A DNA stretch of 64,000 bases from CAZVGZ01 sp964627605 (GTDB taxonomy: Bacteria; Latescibacterota; MWCZ01; CAZVGZ01): contig CAZVGZ010000016.1 of NCBI GenBank assembly GCA_964627605.1, positions 1 to 64,000 of the forward strand. The letters are read 5' to 3'. Of the stretch, positions 16,565-26,699 are shown piece by piece. The notes beneath the pieces were generated by a model that was not told where the DNA came from, ran no database searches, and saw only the letters and a program-made list of their open reading frames with translations. The stretch's first letter is position 1; each line of letters opens with the position of its first letter. Made by a program: the position numbers and the translations under genes.

Positions 16565-17536
16565 CTAGTCTGACTGTAGCTCGCCAATTGTTCGGAGCCC
16601 GCCGAGTCTTGCGCGGTTCGCCACCAATACCACCGCCCCGACGATCACCGCTAGCCAGAGGGTGCAAAGGCGGACAAACAGGGTGACTACCGCTGCAGCG
16701 CCCTCTCCCACGCCTGAGCCGATGAGCATCGCCGCCATACTTCCCTCAGTGGGCCCCAAACCACCTGGAAGCATGCTTAACGCTCCGATCAGCGTACTTG
16801 CGGCGTAGACGAAGGAGCTGCGCGCCAGGCCCAGCGCGTGACCCGAGGCATCCAGAGCCAAATCGAGGGCAACACACTCTGCTAACCACGCCACCAACGC
16901 TATGCTCAGCGCCCCGGCCATCTGTCTCATTCCGATCAGGACTTTGATGCTCCCGTAGGCCTCTTTGAGCGGCTGGGCGGCGCGGCCCACGTATGGCAGA
17001 GAACCGAGGGCACCTAGAACGCCATTCACAATCCACTCAACCTGGAGCGCCAACCAGAACACCACGACCCCCGCTCCTACTGCGAGAACCACAGGTAGGC
17101 CAACATCAAGACCGGTAAGCCCCACCGACGCCAACATCACCATCGCCATCACATCGGTCATCCGTTCAGCTATCACCGCCGAAGCCGATGTCGCAACTGG
17201 AACGTCAGACAGGTTACGCAGAAAAACGACCTTTACAATCTCGCCTGCTTTCCCTGGCGTCACGCTGGATACCAGTGAGGCCCATGACACGGTCAGGCTG
17301 TCGCTAAGGCGTATGTCGATCCCCAATACCCTCAAATAGAAGTGGAGCCGCACACCGCGAAGGAAATAGTTGCAGAAGGCCAGCGCGGACATCGGCAGCA
17401 ACCATCCCCATGCAAAGGTTTGGGCAGCTGCGATTAGGTGGGTCAGGTCGACGTAGATGGCAAAGCCGACAAAAACCAGGGCTGCTAGCGCCACAGACAC
17501 CCACAACCCGGACCACAGTCGAAAAGAGGTCGCCAC
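16565..17536 (-). CDS. LPG-synthase-TM/AglD-like flippase-type membrane protein
   Basis: A 323-residue integral membrane protein with about eight hydrophobic helices. The SLVSSVTPGKAGEIVKVVFLR and LPGGLGPTEGS motifs define the lysylphosphatidylglycerol synthase transmembrane family, to which AglD- and GtrA-neighbour proteins of unknown exact role belong; members are suspected of moving or handling lipid-linked sugars. It starts with GTG, 13 bases after the CapD-like gene, and is the last gene of the exopolysaccharide locus. Since no Wzx flippase is visible in the locus, this protein is a candidate for lipid-linked repeat-unit translocation, but that is inference. Confidence 0.8.
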   Translation of the reverse strand: MATSFRLWSGLWVSVALAALVFVGFAIYVDLTHLIAAAQTFAWGWLLPMSALAFCNYFLRGVRLHFYLRVLGIDIRLSDSLTVSWASLVSSVTPGKAGEIVKVVFLRNLSDVPVATSASAVIAERMTDVMAMVMLASVGLTGLDVGLPVVLAVGAGVVVFWLALQVEWIVNGVLGALGSLPYVGRAAQPLKEAYGSIKVLIGMRQMAGALSIALVAWLAECVALDLALDASGHALGLARSSFVYAASTLIGALSMLPGGLGPTEGSMAAMLIGSGVGEGAAAVVTLFVRLCTLWLAVIVGAVVLVANRARLGGLRTIGELQSD

Positions 17537-17549
17537 AAATACTTCTGGG

Positions 17550-19496
17550 TTACGCCGCTGGGTTCATGGTGAGTAGTGAGGCCGCCAGAGTGGCTTGGGG
17601 TGGGGTTTCAACCTCGTCGGGGCCGTAATCTGGGATCAATGCGGCAAATTCGGCAAAGATGGCTGCTTCGTCCATCGCATCGGCGGCGCGGGTCAACGTG
17701 GCGATCGATTTTGTTAGCGACTCAAACGGAATCTGGTTGGATTGTGCGCTCAAGATTTTTCTGTGTCCCGTTGAAGTTGGTTTTTCGTCGACATTCCAAA
17801 GCTCCTCGTAGAGCTTTTCGCCTGGCCTTAGGCCGATGATCTTGATCGGTATATCGGTGTGAGGTTCAAAGCCGGACAGTGAGATGAGATGATAGGCCAT
17901 GTCGATGATTTTCATTGGTTCGCCCATGTCCAGGACGAATATCTCGCCGCCCTTGCCCATTGATGCCGCTTGGGTGATAAGCTGCACCGCCTCTGGGATG
18001 GTCATAAAAAATCGGCGCATGTTCGGATCGGTGATGGTTACAGGCCCACCATTGGCGATCTGCTGTTGAAACAGCGGCACCACGCTGCCGTTGCTGCCAA
18101 GCACATTTCCGAAACGGACGGTCATGCACACCGTTCGGCTCGTTTTTGCGAACCCCTGGACGAAAAGCTCTGCGATCCTCTTTGATGCGCCCATCACACT
18201 TGTGGGAGCCACGGCTTTGTCCGTAGAGATAGAGACGAACCTCTCGGTGCCCAACCGCTCGCACATCTCAACTGCGTTGATCGTTCCGAGGATATTATTG
18301 AGCACCGCCTCATGCGGGTGCGCTTCCATCAGCGGAACGTGTTTGTGAGCCGCAGCGTGAAAAACCATTTGGGGGCGGTATCGGTCAAAGACATGCGCCA
18401 AACTGTTCCGACGGCTTACATCAGCAACGCAAGGCTCTACGCAATCGCTGCCCTCCAGATCTGCAAGATCGTGCTGTAGCTGGAACAGACCGTTTTCACT
18501 TCGGTCGAGGCAGACCAGTTGAGCCGGGCTGTATGACAGTAGCTGGCGGCAAAGCTCTAATCCGATAGATCCTGCGGCACCTGTTACCAGGATGCGTTTG
18601 TCCTTGAGCACCGCCGCGAGCTCCTCGGTATTAACCACAACGGGTTCCCGACCCAGAAGGTCCTCCAGGCGGATCTCGCGTATTTGCGTCAGCGTGACGC
18701 GACCGTCCATGATTTCACGGGGACCTGGCACGGTTTTGACCTTCACACCAGCCTCTTTGGACACAGCTACCAGATGCCTCATCTCCTCACCAGCAGCAGA
18801 GGGGGTGGCAATGATTATCTCGTCCACTTTTTTGCTGCGGGCGATCTGGGGTATCTCGGTATGGTTGCCCAGCACTCTGACGCCGTGAACAGCCATGTTG
18901 CGCTTGCTGGGGCTGTCGTCGATCAAGCCAACGGGTTCATAGCCCAGGTCGGGCCGGTTCCGCATCTGCCGGATTATCATCTCACCGGCATCTCCAGCAC
19001 CGACGATCAGCACACGCAGTTTTAGAGAGCCGATCTTGGCGATCTTGTGATGATAGAACCTTGCGCCGAACCGTATCCCGCCGATCACAACCAGCGCGAG
19101 CAACCATTCGATGACCAGAACCGATCGAGGTAGAGTGTTAAATCCGAGGAAATGTAGTGCTATGACATGGATACCAGATGAGGCTGTCAGGGCTTTGATT
19201 ATCACATACAGGTCATTTACGCTGGCATATCTGTAGATGCCGCGATAGACCTCAAATAGCAGGAAAAAGAAAAGTGTAATCGCAACCAGTAGGGGGGCGG
19301 TCTCCCGGCACAGATCGAACAGGTTCGGCGGGATGTCGCCGTCAAATCGAACCAGAAATGCGGAGTAGTATGATGCGGCGACGGCGACAAGGTCTGTCAC
19401 CAGCATTACCGCTCTCAAGCGATGTCGCCAGATTTCCCCGAAAAACGATAGCATGTGTCGACTTTGGTTAGCTCGCAACCCGAGATGGACCATCAT
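17550..19496 (-). CDS. Membrane-bound UDP-sugar 4,6-dehydratase, WbpM/PglF/CapD type
   Basis: A 648-residue protein. Residues 25-140 hold four transmembrane helices. About 160-260 is a Rossmann-like domain (VLIVGAGDAGEM), and about 300-620 is the extended SDR domain with GAAGSIG at 306-312 and SISTDKAVAPTSVMGASKR. The Met in place of the usual SDR Tyr is the mark of large UDP-GlcNAc 4,6-dehydratases such as WbpM and PglF. It should make UDP-4-keto-6-deoxy-hexosamine at the inner membrane for the exopolysaccharide. A promoter-like pair lies just upstream (19520-19548). No clear Shine-Dalgarno was seen for ATG 19496. Confidence 0.9.
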   Translation of the reverse strand: MMVHLGLRANQSRHMLSFFGEIWRHRLRAVMLVTDLVAVAASYYSAFLVRFDGDIPPNLFDLCRETAPLLVAITLFFFLLFEVYRGIYRYASVNDLYVIIKALTASSGIHVIALHFLGFNTLPRSVLVIEWLLALVVIGGIRFGARFYHHKIAKIGSLKLRVLIVGAGDAGEMIIRQMRNRPDLGYEPVGLIDDSPSKRNMAVHGVRVLGNHTEIPQIARSKKVDEIIIATPSAAGEEMRHLVAVSKEAGVKVKTVPGPREIMDGRVTLTQIREIRLEDLLGREPVVVNTEELAAVLKDKRILVTGAAGSIGLELCRQLLSYSPAQLVCLDRSENGLFQLQHDLADLEGSDCVEPCVADVSRRNSLAHVFDRYRPQMVFHAAAHKHVPLMEAHPHEAVLNNILGTINAVEMCERLGTERFVSISTDKAVAPTSVMGASKRIAELFVQGFAKTSRTVCMTVRFGNVLGSNGSVVPLFQQQIANGGPVTITDPNMRRFFMTIPEAVQLITQAASMGKGGEIFVLDMGEPMKIIDMAYHLISLSGFEPHTDIPIKIIGLRPGEKLYEELWNVDEKPTSTGHRKILSAQSNQIPFESLTKSIATLTRAADAMDEAAIFAEFAALIPDYGPDEVETPPQATLAASLLTMNPAA

Positions 19497-19519
19497 GGTG
19501 GGTCCGCCGTAACAACTAA

Positions 19520-19548
19520 AATATGCACGTCGATTGCTGATCTGGCAA
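19520..19548 (-). promoter_or_regulatory. Candidate sigma70-type promoter for the dehydratase gene
   Basis: On the - strand TTGCCA (19543-19548), a 17-base spacer and CATATT (19520-19525). The predicted start is about 15-20 bases before the ATG at 19496. It lies in the 250-base gap after the WecA-like gene, where the operon's tight packing is broken. Confidence 0.4.
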
Positions 19549-19746
19549 GGTAGAGTCGCTCAAACGTAGGTGTGATCAGTCTCCTCGCTTGTATGAAATC
19601 GCGCTTGGGGCCGTGTTTGGGGAACCTGGTAAACTGAGGCCATCACCTGTTCGAGAGTGCTTCTAGAGCGCCTAGGGAGCATCGCGTTGATCGCCTGTGC
19701 CCAGAACTCCAACACATTCTCATCATCGCAGGATCGCCGGGCCTGA

Positions 19747-20790
19747 CTACCGTTCGTCCGGAGACGTTGACTCAGACGAGCGGCTTTCTCTTACCCGTAC
19801 CACGACGATTAGTGCGGTGAAAAGACACAGCGCCACAACTATCACCGCCCACAGTCCGATGGTGGAAAACGGGCGGGAGATTGCCACGACAGCGAGCGCG
19901 GTCAGGAGCGCCCCAACCGAACCAAACCAGATGACCACGTAGTCGTGGGCAAGCCCTGAGATTACCAATCTCTGGTAGAGGTGGGTTCTGTGGGCTTCCC
20001 ACACCCGATGCCTGCCCAGAAGGCGTCCCAAAAACGTATAGAAGCCATCGGAGAAGAAGAACCATAACGCCAGCGCCACAAGCAGTATCGCATCGGCCTG
20101 TTCGCCGCCCTCCACCTGAAATGGCAGTGCGGCAAACAGAAACCCAATAGTCGAAGAGCCTACGTCACCCATAAAGATCTTCGCAGGCCGCCAGTTGAGT
20201 ATCAGGAATCCCGCAGACGCGCCAGCTATCGCGATACCCACCGAACCCAAAGGGCCAGACGACCCAACCGCGACCAGAGCCAGCCCACCAATGATCCCTT
20301 GAACGGCTGCATATCCGTCGATACCGTCCAGGAAGTTGTACAGGTTTGTCATGCCGACTATCCACAGAATGGATAGCGGAACAGCGGATAATTCGAGACC
20401 GAAATCCAACGGCGTCGGAAGAGGGAAATGAGAGAGGCGTGTCGCTGGATAGACCACCAACGCCGCAGCGGCCAATTGTACCGGCAGACGTACTTTTACT
20501 GATAGTCGGAAACGGTCGTCCGCAAGCCCCACCGCCGCCATGGCAGCGGCTCCGGCGATGATCTGCCATCGAGGGAGATGAAAGTCCAGGGCGTAACTGA
20601 CCAAAAGCGCCACGCCGATCCCTGCGACGATACCCAGGCCGCCGCTTCTCGGAGTTGGCACGGTATGTGAAGAGCGGGTGTTAGGTCTGTCGAGCAGATG
20701 TTTTGTGAGGAGCGGTATCAGCGCTCTCGTAGTGCCGTAAGAGACTGCGAACGCAGCCAGGAGAATTGCAGCGGTGGCTATGAGGGTCAT
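19747..20790 (-). CDS. Polyprenyl-phosphate glycosyl-1-phosphate transferase, WecA/MraY family
   Basis: A 347-residue protein with about ten membrane helices that moves a sugar-1-phosphate from a UDP-sugar to undecaprenyl phosphate, the initiating step of the repeat unit. Family motifs are visible: SSHTVPTPRSGGLGI near the start, AVGLADDRF (DDxx motif), YNFLDGIDGYA (NxxxDGxDG) and ILNWRPAKIFMGDVGSS. The frame is open from 20835, but the ATG at 20790 overlaps the stop of the upstream gene as ATGA, so translation is probably coupled and the shorter form is right. Confidence 0.88.
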   Translation of the reverse strand: MTLIATAAILLAAFAVSYGTTRALIPLLTKHLLDRPNTRSSHTVPTPRSGGLGIVAGIGVALLVSYALDFHLPRWQIIAGAAAMAAVGLADDRFRLSVKVRLPVQLAAAALVVYPATRLSHFPLPTPLDFGLELSAVPLSILWIVGMTNLYNFLDGIDGYAAVQGIIGGLALVAVGSSGPLGSVGIAIAGASAGFLILNWRPAKIFMGDVGSSTIGFLFAALPFQVEGGEQADAILLVALALWFFFSDGFYTFLGRLLGRHRVWEAHRTHLYQRLVISGLAHDYVVIWFGSVGALLTALAVVAISRPFSTIGLWAVIVVALCLFTALIVVVRVRESRSSESTSPDER

Positions 20791-21725
20791 CCAACAACAT
20801 CCTGGGGGTGGTCTACCACCCGCGATGGCGACCATTTGAGTTGCTCTCTGGCGGCTTCGTCTGAAAACGTGAAAGAGGCGGACATCTTGCCCAGCTTACG
20901 GCTGTTGAACGGCATCTCCTTGCGCGTCATCCAACCCAACGCATCGCCCGCCGCAGCGAGCATGTGAGCCGGAAGTTTGGGGAGGTTGCCCGGCTGACGT
21001 ACGCCGATCCTGCCGGCGAGAGATGACGATAACTCGGCGAATGAAGGGTGGTGTCCGTCGGTTAGGTGATAAGTACCTCCATGGTCGGCAGCCAACGGCA
21101 TCGCATCGGCAACATCACGGGCCAGCACCATGCTTCGTCGGGCGCGACCGCCTGCGATGTTTACGTATCGCCGGGCTTTGAGCGCAGATACCATTGCGCC
21201 CAGATTCCCCACCGGATTCGGTCCGGCGACCAGCGGTAAGCGCAGGATACTCAACCGTGTGTTTTTGCCAGTGGCCCAACCATGAAGAACATCCTCAGCG
21301 TCGATTTTGCTCAGACCGTAAGGATCGGTGGCTTGGCGCGCTTGATCTTCAGCGATCATTTCGCCGGTCTCAAGACCGTAGACAGCGACGGTGCTGACAA
21401 AGAGTATCGCTTCAGGCGGCTCTGAAAGTGACAAAGCACTTAAGAGGTTTTTGGTGCCTTCGACGTTGACATCAAAAAACTTTCGCGCGTCGTCGTCGGT
21501 CTTCGGTATGAAGTGAGCAAGGCCAGCCAGGTGATATACCACATCGAAACTCTTTTCGCCCAGATCGATTCCAGGTTGTGTCAGGTCCACGACCATCGTC
21601 GGCGTGTCAGGAAGCTCCTCAAGCCCCAATACCGTCACATCCTCGCCACGCCGTCGGCATCCTTCCACAATCTGCCGCCCAAGGAAGCCGGTACCGCCGG
21701 TCACGAGTACACGCCTTGTGCTCAC
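20787..21725 (-). CDS. NAD-dependent epimerase/dehydratase (extended SDR)
   Basis: A 312-residue extended SDR with VLVTGGTGFLGRQIV at the N-terminus, DVVYHLAGLAHF, a SerThrVal strand (FVSTVAVYG) and the catalytic YGLSK. It acts on a nucleotide sugar or a sugar ring; the closest general type is a 4-epimerase/4-ketoreductase of the WbpV/WbuX kind found next to WecA-like transferases. GTG start, overlapping the upstream glycosyltransferase stop as GTGA, and its own stop overlaps the next ATG, so it is translationally coupled on both sides. Confidence 0.82.
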   Translation of the reverse strand: MSTRRVLVTGGTGFLGRQIVEGCRRRGEDVTVLGLEELPDTPTMVVDLTQPGIDLGEKSFDVVYHLAGLAHFIPKTDDDARKFFDVNVEGTKNLLSALSLSEPPEAILFVSTVAVYGLETGEMIAEDQARQATDPYGLSKIDAEDVLHGWATGKNTRLSILRLPLVAGPNPVGNLGAMVSALKARRYVNIAGGRARRSMVLARDVADAMPLAADHGGTYHLTDGHHPSFAELSSSLAGRIGVRQPGNLPKLPAHMLAAAGDALGWMTRKEMPFNSRKLGKMSASFTFSDEAAREQLKWSPSRVVDHPQDVVG

Positions 21726-22933
21726 GTCAGACCGCCCTGGGCGGCCTGGTGTATCGCGTCCCTCATCCGCATTGAAAGCAGGTCGCGATCAAACTGCTCG
21801 ACCGCTACTCGCCGAGCGTTGTCCGATATTTCGGCCCTCAACAGAGGTTGATCCACCAGCGACTCTATCACGTTCGCCAACGCTTGGGCGTCATCTGTCC
21901 GTACGGTGATTCCACAGTTTTCCGTCTTCGTGAGCTGTTTGATCCATCCCTGTGTCGTCTGAACGATCGGAATACCCGCAGCGAAAGCGTCGTACATCTT
22001 GTTCGGCGACATCGTATCTGTAAAAGGCACAGCTTTGAACGTTATCAGAGCGCAGGTTGCCCGCCTTAGCCACCGTGCGACCTCTGTTTTGGGCATAAGA
22101 CCTGTGAACTTTACCGACGAGAGTTTTTGGTCTTGCGCCATCGTTTCGAGCTGCGCTCGCTCCTTGCCATCGCCGATCAAGACGATCTGGATGTCGGTGC
22201 GACCTCGCTCGTTGAGAACCCCGGCTGCTCGGACTATCTGTGCGCAGTCGTCCGCTTGCCCCAGAGTGCCGGTATAGAGCGCAAGGGGTCGGTCTTCGTC
22301 CAACCCTTCCGGCGCAGGTCTAGTGTCTTCTGAGCCAAACAGGTCGTGGTCAGACGCATTGGGAACCGTCACTACGTCAGCGTCAGGGTGGGATTGCAGA
22401 ACCCCTTCGGCCATCCCCTCAGATAGCGCGATAACTTTTGAGGCCGCTCGATAGCATATCTGCTCAAACCCACGTGCAAGCCAGACGATCCATCGCCGCT
22501 TTAGATAACCCAGTTCGATCGCTCCTTGCGGCCAAAGGTCTCTGACCTCAAACACAAACGGTTTTCGCCGCAGAAAGCGGCCTAAAAGACCTGGGATTCC
22601 CGCTGTAATCGGCCCCGATGACGCCACCACCACATCGGCTTTCAGGGTCATTGCGTACCAGGAGGCTATCGCGGCGTAGGCCAAAAACGTCCAGATTCGG
22701 GCGAGCATTCCGTGCTTATTTGACAACCGCACGTTTATCGCTTTGATCTCAATCCCCTCCACATCGAACGTCTCAACTATCGATGTGGGCATCAGGTCAG
22801 ATTTGTCGTATACGCTCGTTACCACAGTCACGCTGTCGCCTGCGGCGACCCACCGCTTGGCAAACTCGTAGACGCGAGTGCCCCATGCACCCTTTGGAGT
22901 GGTGAAATACTGGTAGAAATAGAGTATTCGCAT
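21722..22933 (-). CDS. Glycosyltransferase family 4 protein (WbuB/WcaI-like)
   Basis: A 403-residue GT-B enzyme. The N-terminal YFYQYFTTPKGAWGTRVYEFAKRW with VVTSVYDKSD, then VFEVRDLWPQGAIELG, are the pattern of WbuB/WcaI-type GT4 transferases that add an amino- or deoxysugar to a lipid carrier. The C-terminal nucleotide-sugar domain has LALYTGTLGQADD and a PNKMYDAFAAGIPIV segment holding the acidic/Lys pair that grips the donor. Located with the SDR and WecA-like genes, it probably adds the second sugar. The gap of 294 bases to the Wzi-like gene holds no gene that I can see. Confidence 0.85.
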   Translation of the reverse strand: MRILYFYQYFTTPKGAWGTRVYEFAKRWVAAGDSVTVVTSVYDKSDLMPTSIVETFDVEGIEIKAINVRLSNKHGMLARIWTFLAYAAIASWYAMTLKADVVVASSGPITAGIPGLLGRFLRRKPFVFEVRDLWPQGAIELGYLKRRWIVWLARGFEQICYRAASKVIALSEGMAEGVLQSHPDADVVTVPNASDHDLFGSEDTRPAPEGLDEDRPLALYTGTLGQADDCAQIVRAAGVLNERGRTDIQIVLIGDGKERAQLETMAQDQKLSSVKFTGLMPKTEVARWLRRATCALITFKAVPFTDTMSPNKMYDAFAAGIPIVQTTQGWIKQLTKTENCGITVRTDDAQALANVIESLVDQPLLRAEISDNARRVAVEQFDRDLLSMRMRDAIHQAAQGGLT

Positions 22934-23227
22934 TGAGCGATGAGTAGCCGGCTAAGTGTGATGTCGTTTGGTCGGACGCCCACTCTCGACTTCCCATGGC
23001 GGTCCGGTTGACCGAATCAGCTATGAGAGGTTCGCTATTTGGCTAGGGTGGACGCAAGTATAGGTCGATTCGGAATGGGGCGGAACGTGCGATGGCTTCT
23101 GGGTCTGGCGGCCATCTCGTCGCCTGTGGGCTACTGGTAGACACGCAGGCGGGTGGATTCATGTGTCGGACCGCGCTCTGAACTCGTCCATCGACCTCGA
23201 CGTCACCTCACCAACAGCGTGCGACCG

Positions 23228-24835
23228 CTAGAAACCTATCGGTCCTGGTAGCTGCCAACGGTGCGACCAGCGGTAGCTGAGCGTAAGCAGCCCCAAAGTG
23301 CGCCATGAGTGCGCGCCCCCCACGTTCCCTTCGTTGCGAATATGTTGCATCTCCCCTCCAGCCGCCAGCTCCAAACTCTCGCGAACCTGCAAACTGAGTC
23401 TGATCCCAACACCAGCCAACCGTTCGACGGTCCCAAAGGGAAATGGATCGTTAGGATATTCGAACTGTGCGCTTGGGGGAACCGGTTCTGGTGTGGTGAC
23501 GCGCGTCTCTCCCCTGCGCCTCCAGGTGCCGTAGATGACGGCTTTACTATTGCGATAAACGGGCTGTCTGAAATGCATATACAACGCATCGCTGTCGGGT
23601 CCCATGGGATGTCCCAACAGGCTACCGTCGTTTGTGAACCTCGCGTGATCTGCTCTTTTTCCGGCGGTGTAGACCCATCTCAAAAGCCTCACATATTCAG
23701 CGCCCAGTTCCGATCCACTCATGCCCAGCGGATCGAGCCATTTTCCGCCCACTTGCCACCCTATCCGCTGCGGCGACCTGCGATCCAAAGAAACGTCGTC
23801 GACCATTAGCGTGCCGTATAACATCGCACGGCGCCGATATCTGAGAGTAATGTCGATCGCGCTTAGACCGTCGTTGTCCTGCTCGCCGTTAAGCTCTTCA
23901 GCAAACAGCCACATCACTGGATTGGATTTACTCCAATCGAGGGTTCTGCCTGGGCCTCCATAGATCACCATCTCGCTCAAACCGATCTCAATCCACGGAG
24001 ACGGTTTTAGGACGAGACGATGCGCCGTCAGGAATCGGTGTATCTCAGACACAGTTTTTCCTTCTGTGGCGGTGACGAATCCGCCGCTACTGAGTTGCGC
24101 GGTGAACGAATCGAACCAGAGGTGGCGCAGCCGAACGTGAATGCCGAGATGGTCGAACGAAGGAGCGGTGTGAGACAAGATAAGTGACCCCTCCTGACCG
24201 CGACCCCATACGATCGGCAGACGGCCAAACGACACTGACAGCCACGGCGGACCAAACCTTAGCGCTGCGGTGGTAACCGTTGCGGTCGAGCCCAGGTGAC
24301 GGGTGAAACTCGGGCCGAGATAGTCGGTGTCATCAAGACCGTCGGTGTCGGCTTCCATGCCCACTTGATAGCTGACCCACGGGTGGAGTTCGCCCCAGAG
24401 GTCCATCCTACCGATGCCTCGCCCATGGTCATCTGGGCCTCTAGATCGGTGCGAAAGACCCCACCACCTGCTTTGCGTCGGTAGACTCAACCCGGTTGTC
24501 GCGAAAGCCACGGGCTCCAGCTCTAGCGCCATCCAAGTTGGGCTAGCGGGCTTCGGTCCGAGACGTTTTGAGAGGTCGAGGACCATCTGTCTCTCGTAAT
24601 CACCAGCTAGCGTGTCAGCATTCGCAAAAAGCGGCGACAAAGCCAACCGAATTTCGCGGCTCGTCCACGGCTGTGTCGTGGCTGGCCAGCTCCCAAAGTA
24701 ACCCCTTGATTCCATGTCCCGCAGTATAAGGGAGGCAGGATCACGCCAATCAACCGTCCGCCCGTCTGCACCAATAACCGCGATGGCAGCCAACACAGGC
24801 CAAAGGGACGGCTTGATGAAAGGCGGACACCTCAT
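23228..24835 (-). CDS. Capsule-assembly Wzi-like outer-membrane protein
   Basis: A 535-residue exported protein with a signal peptide (about residues 1-24) and a long series of amphipathic strands with aromatic belts. The PLGMSGSELGAEYVRLLR, YMHFRQPVYR and FGRLPIVWGRGQEG segments fit the Wzi/capsule assembly family, which makes an 18-strand barrel that tethers polysaccharide to the outer membrane. N-terminal residues 30-110 have the small helical region typical of the longer FCB-type members. Its ATG overlaps the stop of asnB (ATGA), so the two are coupled. Confidence 0.75.
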   Translation of the reverse strand: MRCPPFIKPSLWPVLAAIAVIGADGRTVDWRDPASLILRDMESRGYFGSWPATTQPWTSREIRLALSPLFANADTLAGDYERQMVLDLSKRLGPKPASPTWMALELEPVAFATTGLSLPTQSRWWGLSHRSRGPDDHGRGIGRMDLWGELHPWVSYQVGMEADTDGLDDTDYLGPSFTRHLGSTATVTTAALRFGPPWLSVSFGRLPIVWGRGQEGSLILSHTAPSFDHLGIHVRLRHLWFDSFTAQLSSGGFVTATEGKTVSEIHRFLTAHRLVLKPSPWIEIGLSEMVIYGGPGRTLDWSKSNPVMWLFAEELNGEQDNDGLSAIDITLRYRRRAMLYGTLMVDDVSLDRRSPQRIGWQVGGKWLDPLGMSGSELGAEYVRLLRWVYTAGKRADHARFTNDGSLLGHPMGPDSDALYMHFRQPVYRNSKAVIYGTWRRRGETRVTTPEPVPPSAQFEYPNDPFPFGTVERLAGVGIRLSLQVRESLELAAGGEMQHIRNEGNVGGAHSWRTLGLLTLSYRWSHRWQLPGPIGF

Positions 24836-26697
24836 GTCAGTGTCAAAGGTCCGAGACTGTCAGCAACCGACTGATCGATGAAGGTCATATGCCACAACTC
24901 CACGCTAAGAAGCATCCAGACCTGTTCGCCGTAATCCTTGCGGCCCGTCAGATGGTCGTCAACGATCCGCTTCGCCGCTGTTGGGTCGAACACTCCACGC
25001 CCATCAGCTTCTGGGCGGTCCAAAATTTCGCGCACCAGCGGAGCTAGTGGACCTCTAAACCAGATAGGCATTGGGGATGGCGTGCCCCTTTTGTCCATGC
25101 GCCTGGTTATAGGAGCGGGGAGATCATCCTTCATCGCCTGCCTCAAAATCGATTTGGTGACGAGATTTCGCATTTTCTGTTCAGGCGGCATTCGTGCTGC
25201 CATCTCGACTATTCTGTGATCCAGAATGGGCACGCGAGACTCCAATGACACAGCCATGCTCATCCGGTCCTCGGCGTGAAGGAGTCCTGGGAGATAGTTT
25301 TTCACTTCCCAGTATAGCATTCTCTCGAACGGGTCGTCTATCTCCACACGGTCCATCATAAACGCCCGTTGGTCGTGATAGGCAGACGCGGCGAAATCTG
25401 GTGTCATCAAGCTGCGCATCACCGAGTGTTTGCGCATCTTTACCGACATCTGCCCAGGACCGACAATTGAGAGGTGATGGATAAAATTGCCTAATGTCTT
25501 AAGCAACTCCCCTGGACCCACATCTCTTTGGAGCGTCCGCCTTGCGAAATGTTTCAGATATTGGGGGAAGAATCGGTAGTATCCGCCAAACAGCTCATCT
25601 CCGCCCTGCCCCCCGAGAGCCACCGTCACGTTATCCCGCGCCAGTTTGCTGAGGAAATACTGTGAGATCGTCGGGGATGCGACTGTGGGTTCGTCCATCC
25701 AAAAAACTGTCTGTCCCAACGCTTGAGCGAAATCTTCAGGTGTCGGAGTGATCTCGTGGTGGACGGTGCCGCACTGTTTCTGCACCAGGCGAAGGTGCTC
25801 ACGCTCATCGAACGCTGGTCCTTCGTCGAACGCTATTGAGAAAGTGTGCAGATTTTCCAGCTTTTTTGAAGCGAGTGCAACAATGCTGCTGGAGTCCATT
25901 CCGCCGCTAAGATACGCGCCGACGGGCACATCGCTGCGCAGCCTGATCGAAGTGGCATCATCCAACAGATCTCGCAGACGGCTTGCCACCTTTTTTGGCC
26001 TGAACTCATCCCGCTGCCCTACCGGGATGTCCCAGTACCAGCGACGTTCGACACTGTCGGGTTTTACCGATATCCACTGGCCGGGAAGAAGCCGTGATAT
26101 ACCGTCGAAAAAAGTGGCTTCACCAGTTGTGTACATGTGGCTTACGTACTGGAACATCGCCTGTGGATCGGGCCTGGCATCGACAAGTCCGCTGGCTAAT
26201 ATCCCCTTGATCTCCGACGCAAACACGCAGCATCTGTCGGTTATTAAGTAGTATAGCGGCTTTATTCCCAAGCGGTCTCTGGCCAACCAGAGAACACGAT
26301 CGTGGGCATCCCAGATCGCCAGCGCAAACATCCCGTTTAGCCTGTCAAGGCATGCGATGCCCTCTCTGGCGAAAAGGTGGAGAATCACCTCAGTATCACA
26401 GGTTGACCGAAATATGGCCCCTGCGGATTTAAGATCGGCCATCAGTTCGACGTAGTTGTAGATCTCGCCGTTGTAAACCAGAGTGAAGCGCCCATCGTCG
26501 CTGGTCATCGGTTGCGCGCCAAACTCCGATAGGTCGATAATCTTGAGTCGCCGGTGCCCCAACGATATTTGATCGTCGTGGAACGAGCCTTGGGCATCAG
26601 GGCCACGGTGGGATATCACATCCGTCATGGCCTGAAGCATGTCGCGGGGCGGTGGTGGTCCACCACCTCGCCTCAGCATTCCGGCTATTCCACACAT
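24832..26697 (-). CDS. asnB: Asparagine synthase (glutamine-hydrolysing)-type amidotransferase
   Basis: A 621-residue class II glutamine amidotransferase. After removal of Met the N-terminal nucleophile Cys2 (MCGIAGM) hydrolyses glutamine; RRLKIIDLS and VYNGEIYNY complete that domain. From about 230 the synthetase domain has the SGGMDSS pyrophosphate loop and the GGDELFGGY loop. In polysaccharide loci, AsnB paralogues are thought to amidate a uronic acid or the like rather than make asparagine. A frame opens earlier at 26712, but Cys must be residue 2, so the ATG at 26697 is right; it lies two bases after the upstream stop. Confidence 0.9.
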   Translation of the reverse strand: MCGIAGMLRRGGGPPPPRDMLQAMTDVISHRGPDAQGSFHDDQISLGHRRLKIIDLSEFGAQPMTSDDGRFTLVYNGEIYNYVELMADLKSAGAIFRSTCDTEVILHLFAREGIACLDRLNGMFALAIWDAHDRVLWLARDRLGIKPLYYLITDRCCVFASEIKGILASGLVDARPDPQAMFQYVSHMYTTGEATFFDGISRLLPGQWISVKPDSVERRWYWDIPVGQRDEFRPKKVASRLRDLLDDATSIRLRSDVPVGAYLSGGMDSSSIVALASKKLENLHTFSIAFDEGPAFDEREHLRLVQKQCGTVHHEITPTPEDFAQALGQTVFWMDEPTVASPTISQYFLSKLARDNVTVALGGQGGDELFGGYYRFFPQYLKHFARRTLQRDVGPGELLKTLGNFIHHLSIVGPGQMSVKMRKHSVMRSLMTPDFAASAYHDQRAFMMDRVEIDDPFERMLYWEVKNYLPGLLHAEDRMSMAVSLESRVPILDHRIVEMAARMPPEQKMRNLVTKSILRQAMKDDLPAPITRRMDKRGTPSPMPIWFRGPLAPLVREILDRPEADGRGVFDPTAAKRIVDDHLTGRKDYGEQVWMLLSVELWHMTFIDQSVADSLGPLTLT

Positions 26698-26699
26698 GG